Shown here: positions 61,901 through 64,000 of the stretch, one piece after another
Layout of the letters: every line of letters begins with the position of its first letter
Numbering within the stretch: the first letter of the stretch is position 1
Origin: Luscinia megarhynchos
Taxonomy: Eukaryota; Chordata; Aves; Passeriformes; Turdidae
DNA length: 64,000 nucleotides
Assembly: GCA_034336665.1 (NCBI GenBank)
Contig: CM067566.1
Coordinates: forward strand, 28,302,330-28,366,329
Reading direction: 5' to 3'
Made by a program: the position numbers and the translations under genes
Notes under the pieces: model-generated
What the model saw: the letters and a program-made list of their open reading frames with translations, nothing else
The model's database searches: none
Told to the model about the DNA's origin: nothing

Positions 61901-64000
61901 TGAATGATGTTTTGATAATAGGATGGTGAATCTATTAGGAAGCTGCCCTTTATCCTAAAGGAAGAAGAATTGGCAGGCTATGGTTGGAGTATCAGAGATT
62001 AAATGTTTTTCCATTTCTTACTTTCATGTTTTCACCTTATGTTGTATCTGTTTCTGTAGCTGCTCCTCTTGCCATCCACAAATTTGCCCTCTGAATCCCA
62101 ATACAGAGGAATGCATCAGATTACCTCTGTCTATTGATGTGGTTGCATGAACACCCACTAGTACTGCAAGCTGTGAGACTAGAAACTTTTCTCTTTAAAA
62201 ACTTGAAAGCATATTGAATGAAATATGATGAAGTGGGAGTTCCTAAAAACTGGTCTTCATAGTATAGCTTTTTTTTTTGTGCAGAAGGGTTGAAGTACTA
62301 ATGCTGAAGTCCATGAGCCCAAAATAATCCAGTGTGACAGGAAAACCGTAGCTTTTAAAAGTAAATAGAGATTGAAGAATGGATACTGAGTAAGATGAGA
62401 AACTTTTGATGCAGGATTATGTGCACTTAGATGCCTATAACCTGCTGAGAGAACTGAGACAGAGAAGTTCTAAAGGAACAACCACAACCGAATTTGCAGA
62501 GGAAAAATGCACTGCATTCTTTCATTATTTGCACTTGAATTGATAAAACCATTCTCAAGATGAGTGGTTGTAGTTGTTAAAGAGTATGGGAATTTCAACT
62601 GCTTGAATTTAGTGCAATGTAGGACTTAAGAAAGCATGGAAATACAAAAATTTGTCAGACAACAACAGTATTTTTATCCCACTATCTGCATATTCAGGCA
62701 TCCTCAGAGAACAAGTTTATCCTGAGAAGTAGAAGATAAAGCTGTGAATCAGCTGCTAATTTTTGTAGCCAATGAAAATATTGACTGAGCCATCACTCTT
62801 GGATTTTATACTCCAAATAAACTTGCATCCCAAATCAACTCCTATTAAGTAAAAAGCTTACTGTACTCAGAGGTAAACAAAGGAATCTGCTCAGCATAGA
62901 CATCTTTGGAATATATAGGCTCACAGGAGGATTAGTAAAATACCATAATTTCATCATCATCTTATGCCATGGAAGAAGTTATCATTTTTTAATTCATAGT
63001 TATCTATTTCCTTCCATCTCAAATAGAATAGTTTTCTGTCAGTTGTTTAAGCTGTTATGAAGTTATTTACAGCATTTTACTAAGTAATACTATAGATATC
63101 AGTGCCTGTAACAATTAAACCCAAATTCTTTCCCAACTGGAATAGCTTTTGCTGTCTGAATCAGGGTGCCTTATCTACCCTAATTTAGGATTTTTTTAAA
63201 CACCAGTCTGATATAAAATTGAGCACTGAATTCTAGCACTGCCTCACCGACATGTTGAATGCTGAAATTAGCACTAGTCTTCCCATCAAGAACTGTAAAT
63301 CTACTGTCACGTGTGGTCTTTGGAAAGTTGATTGCTGGCTCAAGTGTCTTATCATAAAACAGTTTTCAATTCAGTATGCTGACATTTTAATTTCTCTATT
63401 CTTTACTGCTCAGAATTAAGGAAGGGGCATCATTCCAAGCTATTTCTCCAATATCATTAGGAAGCAACATGTCTTTTGACCTCTGAATTAAACTGCAAAT
63501 CTTTTTATATACACAGTATTTTGCAGTGCTGAGTTACTCCTTACATTAAATCTCCAGCTGGTTTACTTTCCCACTGAGAAAATGCAACCACTTGTTCAGC
63601 AAAAAGGAGATTACCATGAAATAAATTACTGTTTTTTCAGGGAAATTAAAGGTTTATGGAACACCTTGATTCAATGTAGAACTTCATTGCTATTCTAGAA
63701 CCCCTTGTCGGCTCAGCACAAAACATCTTAATTTATTTTTATTTATATACATAACAAGGAATATCAAGGTCAAAGTTTCTTTCAGGAATTAAATTATGTG
63801 AAATTGCTTGGAGTTTATTTACTTCTCACAGTCATGTTGAACACAAGCTATTAAGACTACCATATGTGCAACCATTAAGCATCTGACCAAAGACTTTTCA
63901 AAATGTCTTCATTTCTATTAACTCTGGACTTAGAACAGACGTGTATTTTTTACCAAAAAAAAAGCGCTAAGTGTGCTCAAGGGCACATGGGTAATGATCA
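58966..64000. other. Unique AT-rich non-coding sequence
   Basis: No gene, RNA gene or recognisable transposon. Open frames reach only about 100 codons (minus strand, 60560-60868) and show no domain features. The stretch runs to the window edge. Confidence 0.55.

Noticed and set aside
1..64000. CRISPR arrays, operons, phage or bacterial features
   Set aside because: There is no repeat-spacer pattern, no ribosome-binding-site-led gene series and no dense coding; the sequence is vertebrate in character.

Overview
The window looks like nuclear DNA from a bird, most likely a songbird. The evidence is a set of degraded CR1 retroposons (the dominant avian LINE) carrying the family's ATTCTATG-type 3' end, a long ATTCT/ATCCT pentamer array growing out of one CR1 tail, LTR-like fragments, and no mammalian Alu/L1-type or bacterial-type gene organisation. 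The base composition is AT-rich with short GC-rich patches. The species call rests on repeat style alone and is inference.

I find no confident protein-coding gene, rRNA, tRNA or snRNA. Open frames are short and mostly of chance length, apart from frames running through the pentamer array or antisense to CR1. The window is therefore best read as a gene desert or the inside of a very large intron. Several stretches have an acceptor, an open frame and a donor in the right order. They are listed as candidates only.

Layout: 1-1195 unique sequence; 1196-1750 pentamer array; 1751-2150 CR1; 2151-5640 unique; 5641-5870 CAG/CTG-rich patch; 5871-9870 unique, with a GC-rich patch at 7200-7360 and an LTR-like stretch near 8600-8900; 9871-9976 CR1 3' end; 9977-18764 unique with T/G and A/T microsatellites; 18765-19640 two CR1 copies abutting in the same orientation; 19641-22270 unique; 22271-23270 two LTR-like segments; 26843-27006 an inverted partial copy of the first LTR-like segment; 27007-34619 unique, including one candidate exon at 29647; 34620-34795 TG/TA repeat; 34796-45353 unique; 45354-46304 the longest CR1, with a recognisable reverse-transcriptase remnant; 46305-64000 unique, with a GC-rich, CpG-poor patch at 50470-50825 and a cluster of splice-like signals at 53-57 kb.

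No genes can be said to work together here. The clearest biology is repeat dynamics: CR1 insertion and decay, growth of a pentamer array from a CR1 tail, and dispersal of LTR-like segments.
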